A stretch of 64,000 nt of DNA from Kappaphycus alvarezii (Eukaryota > Rhodophyta > Florideophyceae > Gigartinales > Solieriaceae), in the NCBI GenBank assembly GCA_002205965.3, contig NADL03000683.1, positions 1,054,001 through 1,118,000 on the forward strand, given 5' to 3'. Position 1 is the stretch's first letter. Each line of letters starts with the position of its first letter. Below, piece by piece: positions 1-9,779 of the stretch. Below the pieces are notes generated by a model that made no database searches, had not been told where the DNA came from, and worked only from the letters and a program-made list of their open reading frames with translations. Both the position numbers and the translations under genes were made by a program.

Positions 1-1343
1 TAGCGAACCCGGTCCTCAGCAGCAAACTCCACATAGGGTGCCTTTTCCGCTTCAGACAGGGCTTTCCAGCGAGCTCCAAGTTCACCCATGACCTCTGTGT
101 TCTTGAGCCCTTCACATTCCTCCAGCACCTTGCTGCGGTTTTCCTTTACAAAAAAGTTGTAAGCGCTCCTCGGAGCTTTCGGTAGCAGGGCCTTCGCGTC
201 ATTCGCTGCCTTCTTCTTCTCGCGCGCAATTCTTTTCTGTTCCTTTTCTGCCTTGTTCTTCTCTGCTTGGGCCTTCTTTCCCTGACGCGTCATTTCTTCA
301 GCAGTCTCCTTGATAGCGTACTGTTTCAGCGCAATTTTTTCCATCTCCTCAAATTCCTTATCAGCCTTGCGACGCATCTCAGCAACATCAGCATTGTACG
401 CGGCCATCTCCTCCTCGTAGCGCATGCGGTCTTTAGAAGCTTGCTCGTTGATTGAGCGCATCAAATTCTTGTCCGCCTTTTTCTTACTTTTCTGCAGCTT
501 GTTCCAAGAATCACTCATCATTGTGTTCAACTCTTTGAGTGTCGGTTGCGGCCCTCCGGCACTCTTGAGCTCAGCGCGACGCTGCATGACATAGAAGTTC
601 CACGCTGAGCGAGGCTGCTTCGGCTTTTCCAGATCAATTACGCCAGAAATGGGCGCGGCCACAGGCTTTTTGGCATTCCTCTTTGCCATTTCTTCCTCGT
701 AGAATTTCAACGCAACTTCCTTTTTCATATCTTCCTGCATTGCCTTCATTGCTCGATTGGTACGATCCGCTTGCTCGCGTTTCACATCATACACAGCCTT
801 CTCTTTTTCATACTGCGACATAGCTTCACAAGCTCTGTCCTCGTACGATTTGATGTGCTCTGCACTAAGGTCACTCCAAACATTCTTAAGTTCGGCGTTG
901 ACCTCAATCAAAGTTGCCTCTGGCATACGTTCCTTTATTTCTTCGCGGTGCTCCGCAGCAAATAATTTAAATGCCGTGGGAGGGCGGGCAGGAGGTGGTC
1001 CAGCAGACTTTGCCACATAATTTGTTGGGAACTCTCCACCAAACGGATTAGTAACAGGTGCAGGTGCAGGCGCCGGCTTGTCCTCAACTTCAATCTTGGC
1101 CTTGGACAATTCTTCTGTTAACGAGGCAATCTGTGCTTTGAGGGCCTCATTTTCTTCCTCGCGTTTGTGTAAAGCGTCCTTAAGCACTGCATTTTCACGA
1201 TCTGTCTTCTTGGTGGGGTTCATTTTCGAAGTCTTTCCCTTTCCAGTTGCGGTAGTCTCTTTTAAATCGACGAGACCTGCCTGAGCTTTTGCGGGTAGGT
1301 TGGCGTTAACTTCCAGAAGTGCAGCTCGGCGACGAGAGCCCAT
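1..1343 (-). CDS. Triple HMG-box protein, 5' part (3' end outside window)
   Basis: The frame is open from ATG at 1343 to the window edge (447 codons, no stop), so the C-terminus is missing. In order the protein has a basic N-terminus; a charged heptad-like stretch around residues 50-85 that could form a coiled coil; an Ala-Pro linker; HMG box 1 (about 118-190, PPTAFKLFAAEHR); a charged helix-rich spacer; HMG box 2 (about 241-318, PRSAWNFYVMQRR); a long Lys/Glu helix (about 320-385); and HMG box 3 (388 onward, PRSAYNFFVKENR, then GARWKALSEAEKAPY). The PxxAxxxF start and WxxLS core are the HMG-box signature. HMG-box proteins bind or bend DNA in chromatin in the nucleus. I infer an architectural chromatin role; the specific orthologue is not recognisable. 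The ATG is the first in frame, and the protein-like sequence begins there. No intron is evident. Confidence 0.85.
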   Translation of the reverse strand, partial: MGSRRRAALLEVNANLPAKAQAGLVDLKETTATGKGKTSKMNPTKKTDRENAVLKDALHKREEENEALKAQIASLTEELSKAKIEVEDKPAPAPAPVTNPFGGEFPTNYVAKSAGPPPARPPTAFKLFAAEHREEIKERMPEATLIEVNAELKNVWSDLSAEHIKSYEDRACEAMSQYEKEKAVYDVKREQADRTNRAMKAMQEDMKKEVALKFYEEEMAKRNAKKPVAAPISGVIDLEKPKQPRSAWNFYVMQRRAELKSAGGPQPTLKELNTMMSDSWNKLQKSKKKADKNLMRSINEQASKDRMRYEEEMAAYNADVAEMRRKADKEFEEMEKIALKQYAIKETAEEMTRQGKKAQAEKNKAEKEQKRIAREKKKAANDAKALLPKAPRSAYNFFVKENRSKVLEECEGLKNTEVMGELGARWKALSEAEKAPYVEFAAEDRVR

Positions 1344-1818
1344 GATTCTTCAAGATGTGAGCTGATTGATCCTAGTTGACGAGAATTCGTGATGCGTAGA
1401 TTGGCAACAGGGGAGAAAAGAGGTGACGACGTCGGTGTTGCGATGGTAGGAATGCGATGGTTGCCCTTGCCCAGAAGAAACCGGATCTGATGCACAGCAA
1501 TCCCTTTGGCTCAATTTATACAACTTTTACAGTCATGGCTTGTATTAATGAAAAGCAAGTTTTGGTGTCCAGCTTCACACTCAACTCCAAGCGTTTTCTT
1601 TAAATTTCAAATTTGAATTTGGCGTTGTGGCGCGAAAATACCCTGAAACGTTTGATTTCACCTTTTTGTACCTGTTACGGGAAATATGTAGTGCCGATGC
1701 ACAGTATTTTTGAAGTTATAGCTTAACGTATTATTTGAAAATTAAAATGTGACAGCCGACTGTAGGGCCTCATGGACAGCCTCTTGGTGAAAATCCGCCG
1801 ATTAGTTTTTACTTAGCT
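1344..1818. other. 5' flank of the HMG-box gene, no gene seen
   Basis: No convincing reading frame is present. This is the presumed promoter side of the minus-strand HMG-box gene. It contains an AT-rich stretch around 1600-1625, but I could not assign a defined TATA box or initiator. Confidence 0.4.
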
Positions 1819-1953
1819 ACAGTACAGTACAGTATTGTGCATACCGCACAGCACTGTACAGTACTGTACATGTTGCAGTTTTGTACTGTATACTGTACTG
1901 TTTGTACTGCAGTACAGTACAGTACATTACAGTACAGTTCTGTACGAAGTACA
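1819..1953. repeat. GTAC-rich simple repeat tract
   Basis: About 135 bp is built of overlapping TACAGTAC/TACTGTAC units, which are largely self-complementary. The same motif recurs through the window (for example near 13,200, 21,190, 34,320, 35,085, 44,095 and 55,365). It codes for nothing recognisable. Confidence 0.8.
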
Positions 1954-2129
1954 GCAAATGGGATATTCTTAGTTAAAACTATGCCTGTTCGGTACTCCGA
2001 CTGGTCCGACTAAAATTGGCTAAAAAATAACCAGATGCGCCACGTCCGCCACGTGCAGACGGAATGGACATGGCGATGGACGCCAATGAGGTGCTGGTGG
2101 ACACGTTGACAGCTCACAACAAAAAGTCG

Positions 2130-3965
2130 GAAGTGAAGTACCGGCAAGCAGTATGGGGAATGAAACTTCCACCGTGATATCAAAGGCGGTGGAGCGTGGT
2201 GGTTCCGCGGTGGGGAGGGTACGAGGGTGGACCAGTATGGCCGCGGGCTTGAGTTCCGTACCCGAGATGAGGGGTGAGACCTTGAACTGGCAGTCCAGTC
2301 CAGCAACGCGGATGACGTGGTATGCGAGGGCGTTGCGCAGGGAGTCGTGGCGGTGGATGCGCCCGAAGCGGGATGGACGAACTCGGCGGTGTGGCAGCCG
2401 AGTTCGTCCATCTGGTGGGTAATGGTGTTGCTAGTGGAGTGGTAACAAATCCGTGAAAACCGCGAGTCCCAGGTGTCGGCGGAGCATGACGACCCATTGG
2501 GCGTTGCAGACTACGGTGGCAGTGGAGAGGTGGGCAGAGAGGACAACAGCTGGGGAATGCCCGAACGTGAGGCCGCCCAAATATCGTCGTGCCGTGGCAC
2601 GCTAGCCCTGGCTTCTTGCTGTATCCTGTAAAGCTGGGTTTGGGTTCTTATAGGTGAAGCAGCAAGGCGTGTAGGGTCACAAGGACCGAGGCCGAGTTGG
2701 GGAGCGTGACCTGGGATGTTGGTCAGGAATGTCGCTAGTGGCCAATAGACCTTTCCGAACAGGTAAGACCGGTCACCACAGAGGCGAATCCGGAGGAGTT
2801 CGAGGCAGCGAAAGACCGTATACGATGCTGACCGTTCGCGGGCCGGGGCAGCGTCAATATTGATCGCAGCTGCGGTGCCGTGATGTGACGAGCGGATGAG
2901 TGATAAACCGTGGCCGACCAGCTGGAAGGGGAGGCATGCTTGCGGCATTGATGAGGGCGATCCCGTGCAGCGCCTGGTACGAAGACTTCTGTAGACCGTC
3001 GAAGGCATCCCCGGCGGGAGTGGCGTGAGGAGGGACAGCGAGCTTGAAGGCATGCGTCAATAGGCTGGCGGATGCACATATCCAGAGCAGGTGGAAGCGG
3101 GCGCGTGGGTCGCGGACGTTGTTGAGGAAAGCGAGGGTGTTGTGCAGGCCTCGATCCTGGTCCGAAGGAGGACGTCTGTGAACTTCTTCTTGTCAGTAGG
3201 GGCGGTGAGCAGTCTGAAGCTGTCGTCAATAGGAAAGTGAGTATTCCAGGCGGAAAGTGGGTCGGTCCGGAGGAGGTGTATAGGGCCAGTACACTCGAGT
3301 CTTCCGGATGTGCACTTACAGTAGAGCCCAACGGACGGGCTATCATGAACGAGAAGGCGGAGGGCGCGGCGGAGAGCGTCAATGGTCCCCACGAGCTTCC
3401 TGTCGTCTGCATGCCATTGGTTGAGAAGTACTGTATACCGATTTCCTAAGCGAATTTCCGGATTTTCTGTTTCGGGTGTGTCGTTACGGAAAACAGATGC
3501 TGGAGATGTCGCCTTGTTTGCCAGCGCGCTCAGATTAGTCGTGTCGGCACGGTTAGGCGTCAGGATAGGTAGTTGCATAGAGCTATAAATCATGTTGATG
3601 GAACGGGCGAGCGTAGGGACGTGGGAGGGGAGGAGAAGCAGCATTGACAGCCAGTCAACACGGTTGATGGCGTTTCGGGAGACTAATGGGTTGGTTGCAA
3701 CGTGAGGCATCCGGTCGAAGCGTCGGAGCAGGGTGCATGTGTAGTGGACTGTGGGGCCCACCCTCGCCTTGATACCATAAGCTTTTTGAAGGAGGGCGGG
3801 GTATACCCGTGATTCGTCTACAGCACATGGGAGCAGTGTCCTGGTGATTATACGGCGGAGGACCGTGCCAACGTCTATTGGGCGGATCCTGTCTGGTTCG
3901 GGCTGGAGGGGCGAGAGTGTCGCAGAGGCGATGAATGGGAGGACGGTGAAACAATAGAGGAACAT
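2130..3965 (-). pseudogene. Decayed LINE-like reverse transcriptase, copy A
   Basis: On the minus strand several frames in succession carry pieces of an RT of the 'RPIxxGxxLRR' type. The first piece (3965 down to about 3060) has IRPIDVGTVLRRI, then a position equivalent to the RT active site reading HADD instead of YADD. The motif A region reads SRNAINRVD, so its catalytic Asp is replaced. Downstream frames continue with RHDSLRNALAYHVIR (about 2340) and KPAAILV then AFDITV (about 2170-2260). These resemble the C-terminal nuclease-like segment of this RT group. At least three frameshifts separate the pieces, so no protein could be made. It is homologous to the RT at 7786-9668 but more decayed. 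The exact LINE clade is not assigned. Confidence 0.7.
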
Positions 3966-4392
3966 GGTCTGTACTCCATCTGAAAACCGATACCGAAAGC
4001 CTGCAATCCCCTGGTAATGTCATCCACTTAACAGTCCACGATTGCCCTTTTCAGTGACCTATCGGCTTGCGACCATTCAGTCACTCACGCTTACACGCAA
4101 TTCGCATTAATCTAACACTGGGAGTCCAAACCAAATGGGTGCGCAGCATATTCCTACGAGACAGTCTTGCAATGGTCGCTCAACTTGTTTCACCATAGAC
4201 ACCCCTCAACAATTGACGTCCGCTTCAGTGCGTCTAATAGAAATATCCAGACACGTCCTCCACCCTTGTTGACGTCCTCGATAGCCGCTTAAATCTCGTC
4301 CAGTCTTCCGCAACTGATATCCTCGCGCTAGCACCCTTCCGATTCAACTAACTGCTCTGGTATATCACAATGCAGAACACCTTTGATTCACG
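3966..4392. other. Spacer with no gene seen
   Basis: This lies between the RT pseudogene and the Crinkler-like pseudogene. Both strands are broken by stops, and no repeats stand out. Confidence 0.4.
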
Positions 4393-5538
4393 CTATGTAG
4401 ATTCCCAACGTAATTCTTGCCGACTCCATTCCTGAAGCAGAGTCTTCATCCTTTTCATTCCATCAGTTATTTCTTCTGCAGTTTCCAGTTCCAGGTTCAT
4501 CACCTGTACCTGCACTGGAACATCAAATGAACTCAGGTCCACTTCTGCATCCCGCAATGCCCGCAAATCACAGTCTTCCACTATGATTAGCGTAGGAGGG
4601 TCGCGCCTGAGAATCTCCATGCTTGTGTCTATCGAGTAAACCTCCAGCATATACTTTTCCATTTCCCGTAGAAAGCGTAACGCTCCCTCATGTTTGATGA
4701 AGACTACTGCTTTTTCGGATCAGCCGACTTCGCATTATACCATACCGTAATGCTAGTGACACAATCTATCAAGGGAAAGTTGCTCGCACCGGGTCGAAAG
4801 AGCACGCTGGGTCAGGCTGCAGAACAACAAGTCTGCGGAACCTTCGTCAAACTTCCGTTCCCTTCGACGCTTCGTATCTGGAAGCAGCCCCATTCTCTTA
4901 CACAGAATATTATAAGTAAGGTCCCCAAACGATATGTTCCTTGACGACTCAATGTTTTCCAGCATGCGACCTCGGAGTACATGCGCCGCAATGGCAGTCA
5001 ACTGTAACTCGCTCCGATTACTCTTTCGATGTTTCCATGTCTTGTGATTGTACACAGTTGCGTTCAAAAAGAATCGGCGAGAAGACGCGGAGGCCGGATG
5101 CTTGCCAAGATATGGTGAGTACCTACCATGCAGAGCTTCGTATAGCTCCGAGTCTAACACAGCCGTGGCAGCTTGTGACGCACCGGTCAGCCACTCTGAA
5201 ATAGCCTGTCCAAAAGAGTCCGAGTCAAATACCTTGCGCGGAATAGCTCCAACGAGCTCTGTTCTCTTCTTGACTTCGGCTTGTTTTTCCTCCAACGTAT
5301 TGAGTGTGTCGAGTTGCCATGGATGTGGTGATTTCTCGTCATCCCACAGCAGTTGCGTCATCGCTCCCACTTCACTATCAATAGGCATCGATGTCACCAG
5401 CAGTACACCATCCTTTTCCCAGCTTCGGAAGTGTTTCTCCGCGTTATTCGACACAAACTTTAGGATCCGGTACTCGCCCATTGATGAGTAGAACGATCCA
5501 GGGGGACGAGCGAGGGTTTGAATGTACGAAGGGTACAT
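4393..5538 (-). pseudogene. Crinkler/RHS-like protein, broken fragment
   Basis: Two open pieces run on the minus strand. The first, 5538-4753, starts at ATG (MYPSYIQTLARPPGSF) and includes ELVGAIPRKVFDSDSF. The second, 4662-4393, starts MEKYMLEVYSIDTS. Between them the reading changes frame near 4800 and meets a TAG. In the shifted frame the segment reads SNFPLIDCVTSITVWYNAKS. A 'VG(P/A)IPRxVF' block followed by an 'FPxID' block is a pattern I associate with the region after the NTPase domain in Crinkler/RHS (retrotransposon hot spot) proteins, found across eukaryotes and secreted by some oomycetes. No P-loop NTPase half is visible upstream, so this is a C-terminal remnant. The assignment is from remembered pattern and is tentative; an unrelated hypothetical protein is possible. 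Confidence 0.4.
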
Positions 5539-6137
5539 TCATTGTTCTACATTTTGTAAATGGTCTGGCATTTCCAGGTCTGGTTCACTGGTAGCATCGC
5601 CAAGTGATGAAAGGTTACTCTCTCTCGGTTACTACTCCTCGCAACAGACGTGGAGGATATGTTAAAAATCCACGGCAATGGGAATGAGTCTCTGCCGCAC
5701 ACAAGGGTCAATGCTGCTATTTAAAAGCATTGCTCGCGGGAGAGGCCCAATTGCTTCAGATGTTCAAGCTACTGTGAAATGCTGCGGACCCCATCGCTGT
5801 AGAAGAAGAGGCGAAGAAGGGAGCCAGAAAGAAACGACACGTTGACGACTAGGTGAGTTTTGAAGAATGGCAGAAAATGATGAAAGCGTTTGCGGATGTC
5901 ATTGAAAGTCGAGCAAGGATGCCAATTGCAGGCGAGGGTGAAGCTGATGCGCAGTCACTCGCGAAGCAAAAGAGTACCAAGGCGCCCTTGTACAGTAGCA
6001 CATGTCCCAAGGGAACTGATGTGCGCAGTACTTGTCCAATCAAAGAGTATATGTACAAGTAGATATATTCTGCGTTACGGTGCTGGAAAGGTACGTTATA
6101 AGTAGGCAATCATATTGTCGGAAGTTGCGGGTACATT
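5539..6137. other. Spacer; one short unassigned frame
   Basis: A short plus-strand frame (5853-6062) begins with GTG rather than ATG and encodes an acidic peptide without recognisable domain. It could be an exon but nothing supports that. In-frame protein-like sequence just upstream of 5538 on the minus strand suggests the Crinkler-like fragment once extended further 5'. Confidence 0.25.
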
Positions 6138-6689
6138 CTAGCACGTCAAGAAGCAGGAAGTCCCAAAAATGTCGCCAACATCTATTTCTTTCTTTGGAAA
6201 GGAAGCTATTGTGATGCGGCCTTTAAAGAAAACCTCGTCGTTCATGAAACTGTTTCCTTGTGGATCTCGGAGGATGCGCACAGTGTGCTCATTGGCATCT
6301 ATTATCCAGTATTCTGGAATCCCGTTGGTGGCGTAGCTAGCCAGCTTGGTCGAGCTATCGTAGTCTAGAGAGAAGTCCGACACCTCCATCACCGCAATGA
6401 TGCCTCCTGGTTTAGGATGGCCATAAACATCTCGCCTAGAAAGAGTCATAGCTGGCTCTGGTACCGATTTACCGTCTAACAGAGAAATAGGAGCTCTTGG
6501 TCCAATTCTTGCGACGTCGAGAAAGCCACGTGCCAATAGCTCGATGAGGTTATTTACGACCTCAGAGTGCAGGGGCGATTGCGGTTGCATCTGAATGAAA
6601 TAGCCGTCCATTAGCTCCCCATGGGCGTGGTCCAAGAAACCAGTCTCAATAAGCGCATGGTATGCATCCACAGTCAAACCTTTATACAT
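6138..6689 (-). CDS. Uma2-family PD-(D/E)XK nuclease-like protein
   Basis: The ORF from ATG 6689 gives 183 residues, the usual Uma2 length. The fold's landmarks are present in order: LTVDAYHALIETGFL, then ELMDGYFIQMQPQSPLHS, NNLIELLARG, PISLLDGKSVPEPAM, IIAVMEVSDFSLDYD, STKLASYA, GIPEYWIIDAN and VRILRDPQGN. The family is abundant in cyanobacteria and other bacteria and is related to restriction-type nucleases; its physiological role is poorly known. The catalytic PD motif, normally EPDxA, reads EPAM here, so the first metal-binding Asp is Ala. The Glu of MEVSD and a Lys in STKL remain, so activity is doubtful. In-frame ATGs at 6725 and 6800 would add an N-terminal extension, perhaps a targeting sequence, but the frame's far 5' end lacks ATG. 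The surrounding DNA is transposon-rich eukaryotic sequence, so transfer from bacteria is likely. Confidence 0.8.
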   Translation of the reverse strand: MYKGLTVDAYHALIETGFLDHAHGELMDGYFIQMQPQSPLHSEVVNNLIELLARGFLDVARIGPRAPISLLDGKSVPEPAMTLSRRDVYGHPKPGGIIAVMEVSDFSLDYDSSTKLASYATNGIPEYWIIDANEHTVRILRDPQGNSFMNDEVFFKGRITIASFPKKEIDVGDIFGTSCFLTC

Positions 6690-7402
6690 TCCATGCTCAG
6701 AAGGAAAATCTTTGCCAGTGTTCATTGCAGATAAATGCCCCTTGGCAAGAACGCAACCTTGCGCAAACGAAGAGGCCACCGAAGGAGGTGTGTTTCCCAT
6801 GCTTTGAGAATGGACTGAAGAATGTCCCTCCGAAGGACATTGTGCGGAATTGCCAAGGGGGCTTGTTTTTCGTTTTTGGCCCGCGACTCCGTCCAGAGAT
6901 GTACGATACACTGCCTCTATTGCACCTGAAACTGCGAGGTGCAGCTGCCAAAAGAGCTGAGCGAATCATGGGGCTACGATGGCATACGTCCCAGTGATGA
7001 ACAGAATCACGACGGCGAAATGATGCTTGTAATGGTGCTATCGTGGCCCTACCCCGGGGTAGCATCAGCAGGTCGGCTATTTATTTTCCTATTTTCTTGA
7101 GTCTGGAACTGCACAACCGCAGGAGTGATCCGCAGACGTCTTTATCAGCGCATAAGTTGCACAATGTAGTCTTCTATTGCAATGGAGATTCTATCGCGAG
7201 CCCCACTGCACGTGCCTGACGTGGAGTATCCGGTTAGTTCTTAGCAGTATAGTCAGACCTCCAGTGTACACGATAGATACTCATTGAAGTAAAGTTTCTC
7301 TATTGAAGAGTCACGTACACACGTGGCATGCTCACCTGTGAAAGATGTAGAGCTGACCGTTTGCACCGAGACCGCAATTCGCCGCTAGCTGCGACGACTT
7401 CC
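6690..7402. other. Spacer upstream of the Uma2 gene
   Basis: No protein signature was found apart from the in-frame 5' extension of the Uma2 frame up to 6911. The presumed Uma2 promoter lies here, but no core element could be pinned down. Confidence 0.35.
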
Positions 7403-7785
7403 GTACCACAGCAGTCCTGGTCCGGATGGACTTCGCTCCTCCGTACTCAAAGCTCTGGCATATGCCCCCGGCGGCGCCGAGCCCTCGAATTCGGCCCTCA
7501 AGTGGCTCACCGCCTTCATCAACAGCCTGGTCGATGGGAATAGCCCCAGTGAGACTAGCGAGTCGCGAGTGCTACCTTATTGGGCCTGCCGAAAGATGAA
7601 GCCTGCCAAACTCTCCGCCTGATCGCCATTGGCCTTGCCATCCGTCGACTTGTAGGGCGCCTGATAATGAAACGAATTCGGGATGATTAAGAGTTGGCCA
7701 ACTACCTGCAGCCCCATCAACTCTGCATAGCCGTGCCGTGAGCTACGGAAGCCATCGTCCATGCCACTCGGGCACCCATAGTAGT
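7403..7785 (+). pseudogene. RT fragment (plus strand) of the GPDGLR type
   Basis: Plus-strand frames read SPGPDGLRSSVLKALAYAPG from about 7412, then NSALKWLTAFINSLVDG. After a frame change near 7575 they read LIAIGLAIRRLVGRLIMKRI and, past one TGA, ANYLQPHQLCIAV. These are the early RT blocks (GPDGLR and RPIAIGxxxRRLV) of the same broad RT group as copy B, but of a different subfamily. The piece stops near 7785, where homology to the oppositely oriented copy B begins. It is not expressed as an intact protein: at least one frameshift and stops are present. Confidence 0.65.
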
Positions 7786-9668
7786 GGAGAGCTAAGGATG
7801 CCTGCTGTCGAACTGCACCAGTCATCAGCACTTTGTTGGAGCGTGCGTAAAATTCCAATTCCTCCTCGTCAAATCTCAGAGCAATGGCAGTGGTCACACT
7901 CGGCGGAGTTAGCTTCACCACATGTTGAAGCTTACAAGCCGAGGCACATACCCGGTGAAGGTAGAACCGAATTCGAGCGTCTCCGATACCGTCGATCAGC
8001 AACAATGTGTGCTTGCAGCCTGAAATTTTCTTGTTGAGAAAGTCCTCCATAAATTGGGACGACCTAATTGGGGCCCCAAGAAGGACGATGTCCTCGGTGG
8101 AGAAGTTCTCAATTGGGAAGCGGTGTAGTGGCGATGTCCAGTTGCCGGGTCGGCGCGGCCAGAACAGACGGGGTTTTACATGATTCAGATACAAGCCGTG
8201 ATCGGGTCCTCTGGAGCTGAGGATGTGGACTGCCTTTTCGAGCTCTGTATCAGTGCCTATGATAGTGCAGTCATCCGCATACCATCTATGTAGACTGAGC
8301 TGTTTCTGTAGACTATAGTCTGTATGTAGACTGAGCTGTGTCTGCTCAGCAATTTCTGTCGCTAATGTATGCACTACAAGGAAAAACATTAGCATGCTTG
8401 CGGGATCCCCTGTTGCATCCCTTCTTGGCTTGGGATGTCATGTGCGGACGCTACGGGCAATATCAGCGACGGCGTGTTGCGAGCGTACACCATGTTCAGA
8501 AATCGACACAGCGACGGTACTTTAGGCGGCAGCAAGTTTATCATGCGCTGTCTCGAGAACCGGTTGAATGCGTTGTGTGTATCCACGGAAACCAGTGCAT
8601 ACTCTTCGTCTTGGCGCTCGACCAGTCTCCGTGCTTCGTGCACAATGGAGTCCAGTCCGCTGGGCACGCCATTGGCCACTTGCAAGGGTGCGAGGTACTC
8701 TTTCGTGTCTTCTATTGCTTGTGGTAGAAGCACATTTGTTACGAGTCGCCGCAAGGCCGTCTCCATGGCAATGGGGCGGATCTTGTCTGGCCGAGGTTGG
8801 ATAGGCAGCAGCGTCGCAGAAGAGATCAGAGGGATTGTGTCGTCTGGTAGGTCCCCTTGGGATAGTCTCGTCACAACCGCAGTTAGTGTCGAGATGCCCC
8901 TCACACCTGCTTCAGGACTCACTGTTGTGTTGGCTAACAGTCGAAGGAGCCGAGGGGACATCCTGTCCGGACCCGGTGCGGAGTTTGGGTTCAGGCGTCG
9001 GACGGCGTGTAGGACTGCCTCTTCGGTGATATCCACTGGGAGCGGGAGGCCTCTCGTTTCGATGGCTCTCACAGGAGAGTTCGGTACAGGGTGCAACACT
9101 CGCAGACGTTCTAAAACGTGTGGGTCACGCACGTCGACGACGTGCGACTGATGCAGGGTGCCCATTGCACGCCAGTATTGTGCATCCGCAGCTAAGTGGG
9201 CTACCCGACCAAACTTTGGGTCGCGCTTGTTGTCTTCCTCGGTTTGCTGCGGGCGACGTCGGACGACTCGCTCTTATCTGTTCTGCTGTGCCTGAATGGC
9301 TTCTCTCCAAAGTTCGCTCTATTAAAATGCGCTGGCGCGACGGATGCGTTCTCGGAGTCCTTGGCTTTGCCTTGTCTGAGACTGTCATCCGGCTTCCCCA
9401 CGCGTTAAACGTCGCAAGACTGCGGTGGGAGAAGGCGCATCCGGAGGAAGGCAGTGTGGACTGTTTCTGCGTTCCGTGCGCTTGCTGCGGATCGAAAGAG
9501 CCGTATGAGCAATATGGCAAGACTGCGAATGCAATTCCCAGGAATACGGTCGAAGATGTCCGAAGGCCTTAGCGGGCTGTGCAGAGGATTATAGACCGAA
9601 GGAAGGGGAGGGGTAGGGTTAGACTGGTCGTTGGCTGCGGAAGAGGTCGTCGGGGGAATCAGGGGCAT
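7786..9668 (-). pseudogene. LINE-like RT (ORF2), copy B, near-complete but frameshifted
   Basis: Reading from 9668 down: an N-terminal block (FDRIPGNCIRSLAILLIRLF); after frame changes an open piece from 9165 containing APGPDRMSPRLLRLL, KIRPIAMETALRRLV, the motif A region VSVDTHNAFNRFSRQRM, and the SQEGMQQG block; then a one-step frameshift at about 8390; then HRWYADDCTIIGTD, the catalytic YADD box, continuing to about 7790. Motif A Asp and both YADD Asps are intact, so the enzyme was lost through frameshifts rather than active-site change. The expected C-terminal nuclease-like segment is missing: its place is taken by the plus-strand fragment at 7403-7785. ORF1 lies immediately upstream. Confidence 0.75.
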
Positions 9669-9779
9669 TGTTTCGGGGAAGAGGGAAAGGAGGGAGGGAC
9701 TAATGGCGAGAGGCCTTGCTCGCCCGTTTTCCCAGTGGGGGAGTAGGTTCGAGTTGTGCCGTCGCCACCCGCATCTCCT

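Noticed and set aside
2153-2497. Overlapping open frames on both strands at 2.15-2.5 kb
   Set aside because: They are antisense or shifted readings of GC-rich RT copy A; only the minus frames containing RHDSLRNALAYHVIR and AFDITV fit the family.
5853-6062. Short acidic plus-strand frame as a gene
   Set aside because: No ATG at the start, no homologous motif, and a stop directly upstream.
8435-9151. 238-codon plus-strand frame
   Set aside because: Exact antisense of the RT frame 8389-9165 that carries the GPD, RPI and NAFN motifs; its own translation has no signature.
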